NCBI GenBank assembly: GCA_002840245.1
Contig: PHAA01000010.1
Coordinates: forward strand, 1 to 64,000
Reading direction: 5' to 3'
Length of the DNA stretch: 64,000 bases
From: Firmicutes bacterium HGW-Firmicutes-15
GTDB taxonomy: Bacteria > Bacillota > Syntrophomonadia > Syntrophomonadales > Syntrophomonadaceae
Position 1 is the stretch's first letter. Every line of letters begins with the position of its first letter. Under the pieces are notes generated by a model that was given only the letters and a program-made list of their open reading frames with translations, was not told the origin of the DNA and made no database searches. The translations under genes and the position numbers were made by a program. Below, in pieces: positions 17,889 to 26,671 of the stretch.

Positions 17889-19649
17889 ATGAAGAGGACA
17901 CACAACGCTACTGATATTGATATGGGGCAGGTAGGGGAGCAAGTAACTCTAAATGGTTGGGTGGATGCCAGACGGGATCATGGAGGTCTTATTTTTATTG
18001 ATCTGCGGGATCGTTCCGGCCTTATTCAGGTGGTCTTCAACCCGGAGCTGGACGAAGAATCCTTTCACCTGGCAGAGAGTGTGCGCGGCGAATATGTGGT
18101 TGCAGTAAAGGGTAAAGTCCAAGCTCGCCCGCAAGATACCGAAAACCCGAATCTTAAGACGGGTAAGGTGGAAGTATATGTGGAAAAAATGGAGGTCTTA
18201 AATACGGCTAAAACACCTCCCTTTTATATAGAAAATGGTATTGATGTTGATGAACTACTGCGGCTGCGGTACCGCTACCTGGATTTACGCAGGCCTGAAA
18301 TGAAGGATAATCTTCTCCTGCGCCATCGGGTTGTCAAGTCCATTCGGGATTATCTGGACGAGCGGGGATTTATGGAGATAGAAACTCCTATTCTAGGCAG
18401 AAGCACCCCCGAAGGTGCTCGAGATTACCTGGTTCCCAGCAGGGTTCATCCCGGAGAGTTTTTTGCTCTGCCCCAGTCGCCCCAACAGTATAAACAAATG
18501 CTGATGGTTGCAGGAATGGAGAAGTATTTTCAAATTGCCAGGTGTTTCCGGGATGAGGATTTACGAGCCGACCGGCAACCGGAGTTCACCCAGTTGGATA
18601 TGGAGATGTCCTTTATTGATGAAGAGGATATTATCAGCCTGATCGAGGGGATGATGCCCCGTCTATTTAAAGAAGGATGTCAGATAGATATTCCCACTCC
18701 ATTTCCCCGTATATCATACGATGAGGCTATGCTAAAGTATGGCAGCGATCAGCCAGATTTGCGTTTTGACTGGGAAATAGTTGATATAACTGAACTAGTA
18801 AAAGATGTTGATTTTAAAGTTTTTGCCAGTGCTATTGCTGGGGGTGGAGTGGTTAGAGCGTTGAATGCCAGAACCTGTGGTTCATTTACCCGTAAGGAGA
18901 TTGACGACTTGGGCAGAATGGCAGTCGAATTTGGCGCTAAAGGCTTAGCTTGGATAAATGTTACGGAAACCGAACTTAAGTCACCTATAACTAAGTTTTT
19001 CAGTGAAGATAAGATGCAGACCATTTTAGAGGCTTTGGATGCTAAACCCGGTGATCTGCTGCTCTTCGGTGCCGACCAAGCAGACATTGTTGCTCGTGTT
19101 TTGGGGGTTTTACGCCTGAACCTGGGCCGGCGCTTGAATCTCTGTGATCCCAATCAGCTTGCTTTTGCCTGGGTCTTAGGCTTCCCCCTCCTGGAATATG
19201 ATGCTGAGGAAAAACGTTATGTGGCCGTACATCATATGTTCACTTCACCCCGCCTGGAGGATATTCCTTTACTGGATACCGACCCGGCTAAAGTGAAAGC
19301 TCGGGCTTATGATCTGATATTAAATGGGGTGGAAGTCGGTGGAGGCAGCATAAGGATTCATCGGCGGGACTGGCAGGAAAAGATGTTTTCCCTTTTGGGG
19401 TTAAGCCAAGAAGAGGCTGTAGAAAAATTTGGATACATGATGGAAGCATTCGAGTATGGCGCTCCACCGCATGGGGGAGTTGCATTTGGCATTGATCGTC
19501 TGATAATGCTAATGGCGGGCAGAGATAGTATCCGTGAAGTTATTGCTTTTCCTAAAACCCAGAGCGCAGCCTGTCCAATGACTAATGCTCCATCAGCAGT
19601 CAGTCCTAAACAGCTGAGAGAGTTATCTTTGAAACTCAAAGAAAAATAA
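17889..19649 (+). CDS. aspS: aspartyl-tRNA synthetase
   Basis: A 586-residue bacterial-type class II synthetase. The OB-fold anticodon domain (1-110) contains RRDHGGLIFIDLRDR. Motif 2 (ARCFRDEDLRADRQPEFTQLD), a GAD insertion domain (about 285-420) and motif 3 (GVAFGIDRLIMLMAG) are all present. Residue 31 is His, which is associated with the non-discriminating enzyme in P. aeruginosa, while position 83 is Asp rather than Gly. Charging of tRNA-Asn for GatCAB amidation is therefore possible but unproven. It follows hisS by 20 bases, likely one transcript. Confidence 0.97.
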   Translation: MKRTHNATDIDMGQVGEQVTLNGWVDARRDHGGLIFIDLRDRSGLIQVVFNPELDEESFHLAESVRGEYVVAVKGKVQARPQDTENPNLKTGKVEVYVEKMEVLNTAKTPPFYIENGIDVDELLRLRYRYLDLRRPEMKDNLLLRHRVVKSIRDYLDERGFMEIETPILGRSTPEGARDYLVPSRVHPGEFFALPQSPQQYKQMLMVAGMEKYFQIARCFRDEDLRADRQPEFTQLDMEMSFIDEEDIISLIEGMMPRLFKEGCQIDIPTPFPRISYDEAMLKYGSDQPDLRFDWEIVDITELVKDVDFKVFASAIAGGGVVRALNARTCGSFTRKEIDDLGRMAVEFGAKGLAWINVTETELKSPITKFFSEDKMQTILEALDAKPGDLLLFGADQADIVARVLGVLRLNLGRRLNLCDPNQLAFAWVLGFPLLEYDAEEKRYVAVHHMFTSPRLEDIPLLDTDPAKVKARAYDLILNGVEVGGGSIRIHRRDWQEKMFSLLGLSQEEAVEKFGYMMEAFEYGAPPHGGVAFGIDRLIMLMAGRDSIREVIAFPKTQSAACPMTNAPSAVSPKQLRELSLKLKEK

Positions 19650-19694
19650 TCTGATTAGATGGAAATAAGCACAGATATTGACAGCCGTCTTTTA

Positions 19695-19723
19695 TTGAAG
19701 CAGAGGATATTCTGTGGTATTAT
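19695..19723 (+). promoter_or_regulatory. sigma-A-like promoter for the 6S RNA candidate
   Basis: TTGAAG, a 17-bp spacer and TATTAT. The predicted start is near 19730, upstream of the closing stem of the RNA. Confidence 0.5.
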
Positions 19724-19751
19724 CTGATTAAGGAATTTTATTAGATAACAG

Positions 19752-19931
19752 AATATCCCTGCTGTTCACGTGAATAGTCGTTTAGTTTTTGCCAACACAA
19801 AAACTATGGGAGTTCGGTCTTCATATATGACTTGTAAGCCCATATTACTGGGACACATAAAGTATATGAGAGAACACCCACCTGCTTTGCAGGTTAAAAC
19901 TCGCGGCGCCACGGATCAGTGGGGTTTTTTT
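19752..19931 (+). ncRNA. ssrS: candidate 6S RNA
   Basis: A rod-like fold of about 175 nt. The closing stem CCCTGCTGTTC-A-CGTG (19757-19772) pairs with CACG-GATCAGTGGGG (ending 19924) over 15 pairs. A large central unpaired region follows. The upper stem is TCATATA / TATATGA and the apical hairpin is CCCA-TATTAC-TGGG. The 3' end is GGGGTTTTTTT, a terminator. The long hairpin with a central bubble mimics an open promoter and sequesters sigma-A RNA polymerase. B. subtilis 6S-1 (bsrA) lies directly after aspS, as here. The 62-aa frame across it has no SD and is rejected. Confidence 0.7.
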
Positions 19932-20098
19932 GTGGGCTATAACGGCGTAAAGCAGTAAATTTCCTTGAAAACTCTGTGAAAATAAAGGATAATTTGGATA
20001 TGCTATTAGGGAGTATTATTGTGTTCATTCCCTAGTCGGCTATAATTTATATGCAAATTATGAATTATTGTAGGAAAACATTGAGGGGAGTAGGATGG

Positions 20099-21400
20099 AT
20101 GTTATATTGGGATAAGGAAAAGGAGTGTATGCCCAGAGAGCACCTTCTGGAGCTGCAGTTAAGAAGGCTTAAGGAGGCTGCCTATCGGGTATATGCCTTT
20201 GTGCCAGCCTATAAGGCTAAATTTGATGCGGCGGGGATTAAGCCCGACGACATCAATACCCTGGATGACTTGAAGAGAATGCCCTTTACCACCAAACAGG
20301 ATTTGCGTGATAACTATCCGTTTAGCCTGTTTGCCGTGCCCATGTCAGAAGTGGTTCGAATCCATTCTTCTTCCGGCACGACAGGTAAGCCTACTGTAGT
20401 GGGTTATACCCGAAAGGATTTAGAAATATGGACTGAGTTAATGGCGAGAGCCCTTACCAGTGCGGGTGGTACGAAGAGGTCAGTAATCCAAAACGCATAT
20501 GGTTATGGCCTTTTCACTGGCGGTCTGGGGGTTCATTACGGAGCAGAACGGATAGGAGCCTCGGTTATTCCGAGTTCCGGAGGAAATACCAAACGCCAGA
20601 TTATGTTGATGCAGGATTTTGGTACTACACTGCTTACCTGTACCCCATCCTATGCACTCTTTATGGCAGAAGTGATGAGTGAGATGGGTGTAAAACCGTC
20701 CGATCTGAAGGTTCAATCAGGTATTTTCGGAGCCGAGCCCTGGTCGGAAAATATGCGCCGGGAGATAGAAAATAAACTGAGTATCAATGCTTTTGATATA
20801 TACGGCCTTAGTGAAATCATTGGACCTGGGGTGGCGATAGAATGCCCTTATAAGTGCGGTCTGCATATTGCTGAAGACCACTTCTTGGTTGAAATTATTG
20901 ATCCTGTGACTGAAGAGGTTTTACCTGATGGCTCACAAGGTGAACTAGTAATTACATCTATGACCAAAGAAGCGCTGCCGCTCATAAGATATAGAACCAG
21001 AGACCTCACTACTTTAAATCGTGAGCAGTGTGAGTGCGGTAGAACCCATGTGCGCATGCAGAAGGTTATGGGGCGTTCGGATGACATGGTAATAATCCGC
21101 GGAGTTAATGTGTTCCCGTCAATGGTAGAAAGCGTACTGCTCAATGTTCCAGGGGTAGAGCCGCATTATCTTTTGGTAGTGGAGCGTTTTGGCAATCTGG
21201 ATCAATTGGAGGTTCAGGTGGAGGTATCGGAGAGTATCTTTAGTGACGAGGTCAGGAAACTGGAAGACTTAGGTCGACGTATATCCAAAGACTTGGAGAG
21301 TGCTCTGGGGGTTGCGGTCAAGGTTCGCTTGGTAGAGCCTAAAACTATAGCACGCAGTGAAGGTAAAGCTCAAAGGGTAATAGATAAAAGAAATATATAA
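20099..21400 (+). CDS. paaK: phenylacetate-CoA ligase
   Basis: A 433-residue adenylate-forming acyl-CoA ligase. The AMP-binding loop [16 protein letters not shown], the [12 protein letters not shown] motif, RTRDLT and a C-terminal domain with [17 protein letters not shown] match the PaaK family, which activates phenylacetate or other aryl acids to CoA thioesters. The frame extends to 20051, but the ATG at 20099, after GGGGAGTAGGATGG, gives the usual family length. It is paired with an ACT-domain gene 12 bases downstream, as in many anaerobes (next to indolepyruvate oxidoreductase in some). That oxidoreductase is not here. Confidence 0.92.
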   Translation: MLYWDKEKECMPREHLLELQLRRLKEAAYRVYAFVPAYKAKFDAAGIKPDDINTLDDLKRMPFTTKQDLRDNYPFSLFAVPMSEVVRIHSSSGTTGKPTVVGYTRKDLEIWTELMARALTSAGGTKRSVIQNAYGYGLFTGGLGVHYGAERIGASVIPSSGGNTKRQIMLMQDFGTTLLTCTPSYALFMAEVMSEMGVKPSDLKVQSGIFGAEPWSENMRREIENKLSINAFDIYGLSEIIGPGVAIECPYKCGLHIAEDHFLVEIIDPVTEEVLPDGSQGELVITSMTKEALPLIRYRTRDLTTLNREQCECGRTHVRMQKVMGRSDDMVIIRGVNVFPSMVESVLLNVPGVEPHYLLVVERFGNLDQLEVQVEVSESIFSDEVRKLEDLGRRISKDLESALGVAVKVRLVEPKTIARSEGKAQRVIDKRNI

Positions 21401-21412
21401 GGGGGAAATGAT

Positions 21413-21841
21413 ATGGCCAAACAGATTTCAGTGTTTTTAGAGAACAAAACCGGTCGATTGGCTCATGTTACCAAGGTGTTGGGAGATGCCCAGATTAACA
21501 TTCGGGCTCTTTCCATAGCGGATACTTCCGATTTTGGTATACTCCGCTTAATCGTAAATGATCCAGTTAAAGCCTACAAAATACTCAAAGAAGCAGGTTT
21601 CACTGTAAGCGAAACAGAAGTGATTGCTGTGCGTATGCCTGATTCCCCAGGGGGTTTGGCCTATGTCCTTGATCAGATGTCTGAAGAAAACCTTAATATT
21701 GAATATTTATATGCATTCTTGGGAATGACCGGAAATGATGCCCTGGTAATTTTTAAAGTAGAAGATTTCAAGAAAGCCAAGATCGCCTTTAAAGCCAAAG
21801 GCATTAACTTCCTAGATGAGGACGAACTTTATCAGCTTTAA
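21413..21841 (+). CDS. tandem ACT-domain amino-acid-binding protein
   Basis: 142 residues with two ACT domains. The first (1-68) starts KQISVFLENKTGRLAHVTKVL. The second (69-142) has MPDSPGGLAYVLDQMSEENL. ACT pairs bind amino acids and act as allosteric sensors, and this type is regularly encoded after paaK. It may sense an aromatic or branched-chain amino acid, which is inference. It has an SD (AAGGGGGAA) and shares a transcript with paaK. Confidence 0.9.
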   Translation: MAKQISVFLENKTGRLAHVTKVLGDAQINIRALSIADTSDFGILRLIVNDPVKAYKILKEAGFTVSETEVIAVRMPDSPGGLAYVLDQMSEENLNIEYLYAFLGMTGNDALVIFKVEDFKKAKIAFKAKGINFLDEDELYQL

Positions 21842-22080
21842 TTAAAACCGGCGACTCCTCTGGCAGGCGCTGTATGTTAGGTTTTACCGATTGGATATTT
21901 AGGACAGATTATGCTTATGATTTAGGTAATAAGGTAATACGCGAAAGCGTATGACCTTATTATACAAAGGGATGAATGCCGATTATGGACTATATTGCGG
22001 TGGCGTGCGCACCGACAAAAGGTGGGTCGACCTACCTCTACTTGCGATAAGCAGAGGTGAGGTCGACTCACCTTCTTTTT
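21842..22080 (+). other. gene-free stretch with three consecutive hairpins
   Basis: Hairpin 1 (21927-21962): TAATAAGGT-A-ATACGC, a GAAA tetraloop, then the complementary arm, 15 of 16 pairs and no T-run. Hairpin 2 (21998-22014): CGGTG / CACCG. Hairpin 3 (22021-22072): GGTGGGTCGACC and the following ACCTCT arm pair over about 21 bp, then TTCTTTTT. Hairpin 3 may terminate the paaK-ACT transcript. The others look like a structured RNA. No coding frame is supported. Confidence 0.6.
22021..22080 (+). terminator. large terminator-like hairpin
   Basis: A stem of about 21 bp with a GCGAT loop, followed by CCTTCTTTTT. The stem is unusually long for a simple terminator. Confidence 0.55.
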
Positions 22081-22286
22081 AGGAACGGCGAAATAATAAC
22101 TTGCGATTTTTAGCGAGGGATTTTTCGTAAGACGAGGCGGTCGTTCCTTGCCATCCTTGGCATCACGACACTAGGCCATCCATGGCCGTCGGAGGAATTG
22201 GAATACTCGATATATTCCAATTTACGACAACATAGTATTGCGAAAAAATTCGCTTATAAGCGATAAATTATGGTTTTGCCGTTCCT
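22081..22286. repeat. 206-bp inverted-repeat element (MITE-like or structured RNA)
   Basis: The outer ends are exact: AGGAACGGC (22081) and GCCGTTCCT (22278-22286). The arms pair imperfectly inward for about 50 bases. Internal palindromes are GGCCATCCATGGCC, AATTGGAATA-CTCGATA-TATTCCAATT, GCGAA-AAAA-TTCGC and CGCTTATAAGCG. No coding capacity is visible. It shares the GGAACGGC core with hairpins at 15029 and 47139. The rest of the gap (22287-22545) is AT-rich and shows nothing further recognisable apart from the promoter. Confidence 0.6.
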
Positions 22287-22460
22287 CAGCTATGAGGGTG
22301 GTTGGTGGTAGTTAAGTTAGCAGAGAAATTAGGTCTTTTACATAGGTCGTAAATGCACGATTATTGTGGAAAAAATAGGTCTAAAGTAACATTTTTGGAG
22401 TGCCCTATTTCAAGACCTTTTTACTAAATGTAAGCTCCTAGGGGGGTTAGCAAGGAATAT

Positions 22461-22489
22461 TTGACGGTTTTTGTAGCAAAAATTAAAAC
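22461..22489 (+). promoter_or_regulatory. possible promoter for the mraZ cluster
   Basis: TTGACG, a 17-bp spacer and TAAAAC. The -10 match is weak. Its position about 60 bases before the MraZ repeats is suitable. Confidence 0.35.
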
Positions 22490-22547
22490 TAAAAACTTAG
22501 TTACATTTTTCACAAAGCAGGGATATGCTTTTTGCAACTAGAATATG

Positions 22548-22573
22548 GTGGAGAGATGTGGAGCGAAGTGGAG
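22548..22573 (+). promoter_or_regulatory. MraZ operator (three GTGGAG repeats)
   Basis: GTGGAG occurs at 22548, 22558 and 22568, exactly 10 bp apart and 37 bases before the mraZ ATG. MraZ regulates its own operon by binding direct repeats of this type (TGGG or GTGG cores at one helical turn). The spacing and location support autoregulation of the dcw cluster. Confidence 0.8.
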
Positions 22574-22609
22574 TGACATCCCAAAAATAATCCGCAAGGG
22601 GCAGAATGC

Positions 22610-23041
22610 ATGTTCTTGGGTGAATATCAACATTCCCTGGATTCGAAGGGGAGGATAATAGTGCCGTCCAAGTTTCGCGAGGAACTTGGTGCTAGCTTTG
22701 TTGCTACCAAGGGCTTAGATAATTGTTTATTTCTCTATCCAATGGATGAATGGAAGACAATCGAAGAAAAACTGAGGTCGCTTCCTTTCACTAGGGCAGA
22801 TGTCAGATCTTTCGCGCGTTTTTTCTTTTCCGGGGCTTCGGAACTGGAAATTGACAAACAGGGTAGAATACTCCTGCCATCCAATTTAAGAGATTATGCC
22901 ATGATTGAGAAAGAACTAGTTATTATTGGAGTGGGTTCACGGGTAGAGATTTGGGCTAACGAAAAGTGGGCACAATATAATAAGACGGCGGAATCGTCCT
23001 ATGAAGAGATCGCCGAGAATTTAGTGGGTTTGGGCCTGTAG
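22610..23041 (+). CDS. mraZ: transcriptional regulator MraZ
   Basis: A 143-residue AbrB-like regulator with two SpoVT/MraZ repeats. The first half starts [21 protein letters not shown] and the second contains [20 protein letters not shown]; the D-x-K/Q-GRI-x-(V/L)PS signature is present in both. It forms a ring-shaped oligomer binding repeats upstream of its own gene, seen at 22548-22573. It is the first gene of the division and cell-wall cluster. Downstream rsmH begins two bases after its stop. Confidence 0.96.
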   Translation: MFLGEYQHSLDSKGRIIVPSKFREELGASFVATKGLDNCLFLYPMDEWKTIEEKLRSLPFTRADVRSFARFFFSGASELEIDKQGRILLPSNLRDYAMIEKELVIIGVGSRVEIWANEKWAQYNKTAESSYEEIAENLVGLGL

Positions 23042-23043
23042 GA

Positions 23044-23973
23044 GTGGAAAATATTTTGCATGAACCCGTATTGTTGCAGGAAACCATAGCGAATCTTATT
23101 TGTGATCCTCATGGAATTTATGTTGATTGCACACTGGGGGGCGGAGGTCACTTACGATACCTAATAGAGAATTTGGAGCCCGATGCCAGGGTAATAGGAA
23201 TTGATAAGGATCTTGATATACTGAACCAAACCCGTTTATGTTTTAATGATCCCAGGCTTACCTTTATTCAGTCAGATTTCAGAGATCTTACGCAGGTCTT
23301 ACAGGAATTAAATGTTGAATTAGTTGACGGTATAATGATGGATCTGGGGGTATCTTCTTTTCAGCTTGATGAGGCGGATCGGGGCTTTAGTTTTCATGAG
23401 GATGCACCACTGGACATGCGTATGAACCGGGAACAGTTTCTTACCGCCAGGGAGATTGTGAACGGCTATGGGGAAGCTGAAATCAGAGAAATTCTTTTTA
23501 AGTATGGCGAGGAAACTTATGCTCGCAATATTGCTAAAGCCATAGTCAGTTATCGTGCTGAAAAAGACATAGAAAGCACCCTGGAACTGGTAGATATAAT
23601 TAAAAAAGCCGTGCCAGGAAAGTATTGCCGCGAAAAGCATCCAGCTCGCAAGAGTTTTCAGGCCTTAAGAATAGTAGTAAATGGAGAGTTAGAGGCTCTT
23701 CAGGCTGTATTGCCACAGGCAGTAAAGATGTTGAAGCCCAAGGGGAGATTATGTGTTATAAGCTTTCACTCCCTGGAAGACCGTATTGTGAAACAGTTTA
23801 TGCAGGAAAAGTCGCGTAACTGTATTTGTCCGCCGGACTTTCCCATGTGTATATGCGAGCATCGGGCGCAATTGAAGTTAATAAGTCGTAAGCCATTTAT
23901 CGCCAGCTCGGAGGAATCCACCTCTAATCCACGCTCCAGAAGTGCTAAGCTGAGAGTGGCAGCCAGAATATAG
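23044..23973 (+). CDS. rsmH: 16S rRNA (cytosine(1402)-N4)-methyltransferase RsmH
   Basis: A 309-residue SAM-dependent methyltransferase (MraW) that modifies C1402 in the 30S decoding centre. The SAM site YVDCTLGGGGHLRYL, the MMDLGVSSFQLD motif, the RGFSFHEDAPLDMRM segment and C-terminal VISFHSLEDRIVKQFM are diagnostic. GTG start, two bases after the mraZ stop and using an SD inside mraZ. It is co-transcribed with mraZ in nearly all bacteria. Confidence 0.97.
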   Translation: MENILHEPVLLQETIANLICDPHGIYVDCTLGGGGHLRYLIENLEPDARVIGIDKDLDILNQTRLCFNDPRLTFIQSDFRDLTQVLQELNVELVDGIMMDLGVSSFQLDEADRGFSFHEDAPLDMRMNREQFLTAREIVNGYGEAEIREILFKYGEETYARNIAKAIVSYRAEKDIESTLELVDIIKKAVPGKYCREKHPARKSFQALRIVVNGELEALQAVLPQAVKMLKPKGRLCVISFHSLEDRIVKQFMQEKSRNCICPPDFPMCICEHRAQLKLISRKPFIASSEESTSNPRSRSAKLRVAARI

Positions 23974-24000
23974 TTCTAAATTCTAGGGGGGTTTAATAAT

Positions 24001-24489
24001 ATGCTACAAGCAGAGTCTAGTTGTGCTAGGGATTGGGATGCCTCCAAATTACCCGTAGCAGCAGCCAGTGTTAGAAGGATTAAAAGAACCACTACAAAGG
24101 TTAATCATAAGAGAAAAATATATATTAAAAGCAGTATTTTTATTTTTGGATATGCTTTAATCCTTGTTTTTCTTTGCATGAGTAGTTCCTCATTAGGATA
24201 CAAAATTGGAAATCTGGAAAAGGATATACAAAACCTGGAGACTGCCAATAATAGAATGGAATACCAGATAGCCCAAAAAACTTCGCTGGATAGAGTGGCA
24301 CAGGTGGCGGTTGCGGATCTTGGAATGTATAAGCCGGATTTAAATAAATCGATAGCCATGGAAGTTAAAGCAGAACCGATTAATATAGCTAAGACCGTAA
24401 CGAGTACAACAGATGATAAAAGTATAAGCCAAAAATTGTTGCTTAAGGTTTATAGTAGTCTGTCACGCTTGGCCCAGAATACTTATTAA
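24001..24489 (+). CDS. ftsL: FtsL-like septum protein
   Basis: A 162-residue bitopic membrane protein. A basic cytoplasmic region (1-42) precedes one TM helix (about 43-62, FIFGYALILVFLCM) and an extracytoplasmic coiled coil (about 65-105). Sequence identity is low, as usual for FtsL, so the call rests on topology, size and position between rsmH and ftsI/spoVD. FtsL joins DivIC and DivIB to activate FtsWI. ATG after AGGGGGG. Confidence 0.8.
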   Translation: MLQAESSCARDWDASKLPVAAASVRRIKRTTTKVNHKRKIYIKSSIFIFGYALILVFLCMSSSSLGYKIGNLEKDIQNLETANNRMEYQIAQKTSLDRVAQVAVADLGMYKPDLNKSIAMEVKAEPINIAKTVTSTTDDKSISQKLLLKVYSSLSRLAQNTY

Positions 24490-24515
24490 ATATTATTAAA
24501 TGAGGTGGCATATAT

Positions 24516-26630
24516 ATGCAAACTACCGGTTTGCTAGTTAGAAAGCGTATAGCAACGCTTTTTTTCTTATTTACCATCGGTTTTTGCCTTTTGGGAGTTA
24601 GAATTTTCTGGGTTCAATTTGTGCAAGGGGCGGAACTATCAGCAAAAGCCACTCAGAATCGAATGCGTGATGTACCGGTGGAATCAAAGCGGGGTATTAT
24701 CTATGACCGTAATGGACATGAACTGGCGATCTCCATCAGCGCTGATTCTGTTTATGCCATACCAGCAGAAATCCGTCGCTCCAAACGTGAGCAGGAAGTT
24801 GCCCAGAAGCTCGCTCAGGTTCTGGGCATGGATCAAGGGAGTTTATTTAAACGAGTAACTGCGACCAGTTCTTTCGAATGGATTAAGCGTCAAATTACCC
24901 CCGAACAGGCCAAACAAATTCGGGATATGAAGCTGCCGGGAATCGATTTAACCGAAGAGAGCCGTCGTTTTTATCCTAAAGGAACCCTGGCTAGTCACAT
25001 CCTGGGCGTTTCGGGTATCGATAACACAGGGTTAGAGGGAATCGATAATTTCTATAACAACCTGGTAGGGGGGACCAAAGGGCGAATTATTGTCGAACAT
25101 GATGCAGCCGGTCGTGATATTCCCGAGGCTACTCATAAATACATTCCACCTGTTGATGGTGGGAATCTGGTTCTTACTATCGATGAAACAATTCAATACA
25201 TTACTGAACGGGAATTAGATAAAATTTTCAAGGAGCGGCAGGCGAAAAATGCGGCAGCTATCGTTATGGATCCTAAAACCGGAGAAATATTGGCGATGGC
25301 GTCTCGGCCAACATTTAATCCTAATAGTTATGGTGATTCCCCGGCTATAAACCGCAGGAACTTTGCCATAAATGATGCTTATGAGCCGGGATCAACAATG
25401 AAGATTACCACCTCTGCCATGGCCTTGGAAGAAGGCATAGTAAACCGCAATACCCAGTTCTATTGTCCGGGTTATATTAAGGTGGGAGTAGAGACTATAG
25501 GCTGTCCTGATCGCAAGGCACATGGGGATCAGACTTTTGCTCAAATTGTTGAGAACTCTTGTAATGTAAGTTTTGTAAAAGTGGGCCTGGAATTAGGTCT
25601 GGAAAAATACTATCAATATCTCAATGCTTTTGGCTTTGGGCAATTGACAGGTATAGACCTCCCCGGGGAAGCCAAAGGGATTTTGGTGCCCAAGGCCAGC
25701 GCTAAACAGATAGATCTGGCTGTTATGGCGATGGGGCAGGCCAATGCGGTAACCCCTATACAGTTGATTAGTGCGGTATCGGCAGTTTCAAATAACGGCA
25801 AATTGATGAAACCTCATTTGTTGAAACAGGTCTTGGATCGCGATGGCAAGGTTATTAAAACGAACGAACCGGTAATGGTAAGACAGGTGATTGCTGAAAA
25901 TACGGCCAAGGAATTGTGCGTAATCCTGGAAGGGGAAGTAACCAACGGGACCGGCTGGAAGGCCTATATAGAGGGATACCATGTGGGTGGTAAGACCGGC
26001 ACCGCGCAAAAAATTGCCCCTGGTGGAGGTTACCTGGCGAATGAATATGTGTCTTCATTTATAGGTCTCGCTCCTTCTGATGATCCTCGTTTGGTATGCC
26101 TAGTGGTGGTTGATGCTCCGAAGGGTTATCCTTACTATGGTGGCTGGGTAGCAGCTCCGGCAGCCCGGGAAATTATTAATGATTCTTTGAGATACTTAGA
26201 AGTACCACTGCGACAGAAGGAAGGCCAACAGGTTCAGGTGCCAGAAGAAAAAGTGGTGGTCCCGGATGTGGTAAACCTACCTTTGGCTGATGCGCTGGCT
26301 AGTATAAGTGGCAGGGGTTTAAATGCTAAGGTCAACGGAACAGGAAATATTGTATGGCAGCAGACCCCGAAAGGGCAGACTAAATTAAGCAAGGGCTCTC
26401 AGGTTATAATTTACTTGTCGCCGTTTAAAAAGGATAACAAGGATGGGGAGATAACTGTTCCGGATTTACAAGGGAAATCAATGAAGGAAGTAGCTAGGAT
26501 TTTGGCTGATCTGGGCTTGCACCTGCTGCCTGAAGGATATGGTATTTCTTATAAACAATCTCCAGAAGCGGGTAAAGTGATAACCAGTGGATCAACTGTA
26601 AAGGTTCAATTCCAACCGTTGGGAGAATAA
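24516..26630 (+). CDS. spoVD: class B penicillin-binding protein (SpoVD/FtsI) with PASTA domains
   Basis: A 704-residue transpeptidase. N-terminal TM (about 13-35), dimerisation/pedestal domain (to about 220) and transpeptidase domain with the active-site SxxK in EPGSTMKIT, SCN in VENSCNVSF and KTGT in VGGKTGTAQK. Two C-terminal PASTA domains follow (about 580-640 and 645-704). It is the only such PBP in the cluster, so it could serve vegetative septation (FtsI) or the spore cortex (SpoVD); the sequence does not decide. It is paired with an FtsW/SpoVE polymerase downstream. Confidence 0.93.
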   Translation: MQTTGLLVRKRIATLFFLFTIGFCLLGVRIFWVQFVQGAELSAKATQNRMRDVPVESKRGIIYDRNGHELAISISADSVYAIPAEIRRSKREQEVAQKLAQVLGMDQGSLFKRVTATSSFEWIKRQITPEQAKQIRDMKLPGIDLTEESRRFYPKGTLASHILGVSGIDNTGLEGIDNFYNNLVGGTKGRIIVEHDAAGRDIPEATHKYIPPVDGGNLVLTIDETIQYITERELDKIFKERQAKNAAAIVMDPKTGEILAMASRPTFNPNSYGDSPAINRRNFAINDAYEPGSTMKITTSAMALEEGIVNRNTQFYCPGYIKVGVETIGCPDRKAHGDQTFAQIVENSCNVSFVKVGLELGLEKYYQYLNAFGFGQLTGIDLPGEAKGILVPKASAKQIDLAVMAMGQANAVTPIQLISAVSAVSNNGKLMKPHLLKQVLDRDGKVIKTNEPVMVRQVIAENTAKELCVILEGEVTNGTGWKAYIEGYHVGGKTGTAQKIAPGGGYLANEYVSSFIGLAPSDDPRLVCLVVVDAPKGYPYYGGWVAAPAAREIINDSLRYLEVPLRQKEGQQVQVPEEKVVVPDVVNLPLADALASISGRGLNAKVNGTGNIVWQQTPKGQTKLSKGSQVIIYLSPFKKDNKDGEITVPDLQGKSMKEVARILADLGLHLLPEGYGISYKQSPEAGKVITSGSTVKVQFQPLGE

Positions 26631-26671
26631 TAATGAAAAATGAGAGGGACAGACAGAAAGGAGGCATGGGT

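Noticed and set aside
19770..19958. 62-residue frame between aspS and paaK
   Set aside because: No SD, no recognisable protein, and it lies across the hairpin arms of the 6S RNA candidate.
21842..22609. RNase P RNA, tmRNA or a riboswitch before mraZ
   Set aside because: None of the conserved core sequences (such as GAGGAAAGTCC for RNase P) is present.
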